The translations under genes were made by a program, and so were the position numbers. A stretch of 12,898 bases of DNA from Bog-159 sp049511415 (GTDB taxonomy: Bacteria; Acidobacteriota; Terriglobia; Bryobacterales; Bryobacteraceae), in the NCBI GenBank assembly GCA_049511415.1, contig JBEKYC010000113.1, forward strand, positions 1-12,898. The letters are read 5' to 3'. Below are positions 12,591 through 12,898 of this stretch, in pieces. Position 1 is the first letter of the stretch; every line of letters starts with the position of its first letter. The notes beneath the pieces were generated by a model that saw only the letters and a program-made list of their open reading frames with translations, ran no database searches and was not told the DNA's origin.

Positions 12591-12620
12591 CTTTTCTATA
12601 ATCTCTCATAGAGGTGCGGG
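12591..12620. promoter_or_regulatory. Compact divergent promoter between GH3 and DUF1572 genes
   Basis: Thirty bases separate the two start codons. The plus strand has a perfect TATAAT (12597-12602), and GAGGTG (12611-12616) is a plausible ribosome binding site 4 bases before the ATG at 12621. On the minus strand TATAGA (12600-12595) overlaps the TATAAT and ends only 4 bases before the GH3 ATG, so any GH3 transcript from here would be leaderless or nearly so. The plus-strand -10 is 24 bases before the ATG, the same as in the serine hydrolase gene. Confidence 0.5.
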
Positions 12621-12898
12621 ATGGCGCTCCAGTTTACAACTTCGCATTTGGAAGATTCACTGACTTTATTACGGTATTACAAGAAAATGGGGGAAGCTGC
12701 GATGGCGCAGGTTGCGGACGAACGACTGTTCGCCGCTTTGGATCCGGAGGCTAATTCCATCGCCATCATCGTCAAACATATCGCCGGCAACATGCGATCG
12801 CGCTGGACGGATTTTCTGACTAGCGACGGCGAGAAGCCCGATCGGGATCGCGACACCGAATTTGAAGCCCCGCCGACCACGCGCGCCGAAGTCATGGC
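12621..12898 (+). CDS. DUF1572 (DinB-like) protein, partial (C-terminus beyond right edge)
   Basis: Ninety-two complete codons are visible before the window ends. The sequence begins MALQFTTSHLEDSLTLLRYY, continues with a helix through MGEAAMAQVADERLF, and then shows NSIAIIVKHIAGNMRSRW and DFLTSDGEKPDRDRD, the hallmark region of DUF1572. This is a member of the DinB/YfiT-like four-helix group. His53, in the KHIAGN segment, is the kind of residue that binds a metal in DinB-fold proteins. Family members are usually about 160-180 residues, so roughly half is missing here. There is no signal peptide, so the protein is probably cytoplasmic. Its biochemical role is unknown; some DinB-fold relatives are thiol transferases. 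The start is well supported by TATAAT and GAGGTG just upstream. Confidence 0.85.
   Translation, partial: MALQFTTSHLEDSLTLLRYYKKMGEAAMAQVADERLFAALDPEANSIAIIVKHIAGNMRSRWTDFLTSDGEKPDRDRDTEFEAPPTTRAEVM

Noticed and set aside
11364..12611. 415-codon open frame on the plus strand opposite the GH3 gene
   Set aside because: It is antisense to a full-length, motif-rich GH3 gene; the peptide is rich in His, Arg, Ala and Gln without any recognisable domain, as expected from the shadow frame of GC-rich coding DNA.
1..12898. Mobile element, phage, CRISPR or defence system
   Set aside because: No transposase, integrase, spacer array, nuclease or helicase was seen on either strand; apart from the short palindromic elements the content is ordinary metabolic and exported-protein genes.

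Overview
The window comes from a GC-rich bacterial chromosome, most likely an acidobacterium of the Solibacter/Bryobacter type. The best single clue is the C-terminal domain of the large repeat protein at 4403-7384. It resembles the domain catalogued as TIGR03437, which was first described as strongly expanded in Candidatus Solibacter usitatus. The other families fit such a soil heterotroph: an exported S12 hydrolase with a DUF3471-like tail, an exported NIPSNAP protein, an ACE-like M2 peptidase, a GH3/PA14 glycosidase and a DUF1572 protein. The assignment rests on protein resemblance recalled without a database search.

Layout. From 1 to 2121 there is a minus-strand operon: an acyl-CoA carboxylase carboxyltransferase subunit, then an AtuA/DUF1446-family gene that runs off the left edge. 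The two overlap by 4 bp (GTGA). A run of four G-rich heptamers lies just inside the AtuA gene. From 2122 to 2696 there is a long non-coding stretch with strong strand asymmetry, one doubtful small ORF and a double-hairpin element. From 2697 to 7384 two plus-strand genes encode exported proteins: the serine hydrolase and a 12-repeat FG-GAP/VCBS-type protein. A second copy of the double-hairpin element lies between them. From 7388 to the right edge the genes are very tightly packed and mostly alternate in strand: NIPSNAP (-), M2 peptidase (+), DUF302 (-), GH3 (-), DUF1572 (+, cut by the edge). Convergent stops are 0-3 bp apart and divergent starts are 28-30 bp apart.

Functionally, five of the eight clear genes carry N-terminal signal peptides, so most of the window is an extracytoplasmic set: peptide and polysaccharide hydrolysis, a probable penicillin-binding or esterase-type hydrolase, and a large calcium-binding surface or secreted repeat protein. 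The carboxylase/AtuA pair points to carboxylation of a branched or acyclic-terpenoid acyl-CoA, but the biotin carboxylase partner is not in view. I saw no tRNA, rRNA, CRISPR array, transposase, phage gene or defence system. The most distinctive non-coding signal is a pair of twin-hairpin elements at 2555-2595 and 4300-4341, whose stems differ by compensatory base-pair swaps.
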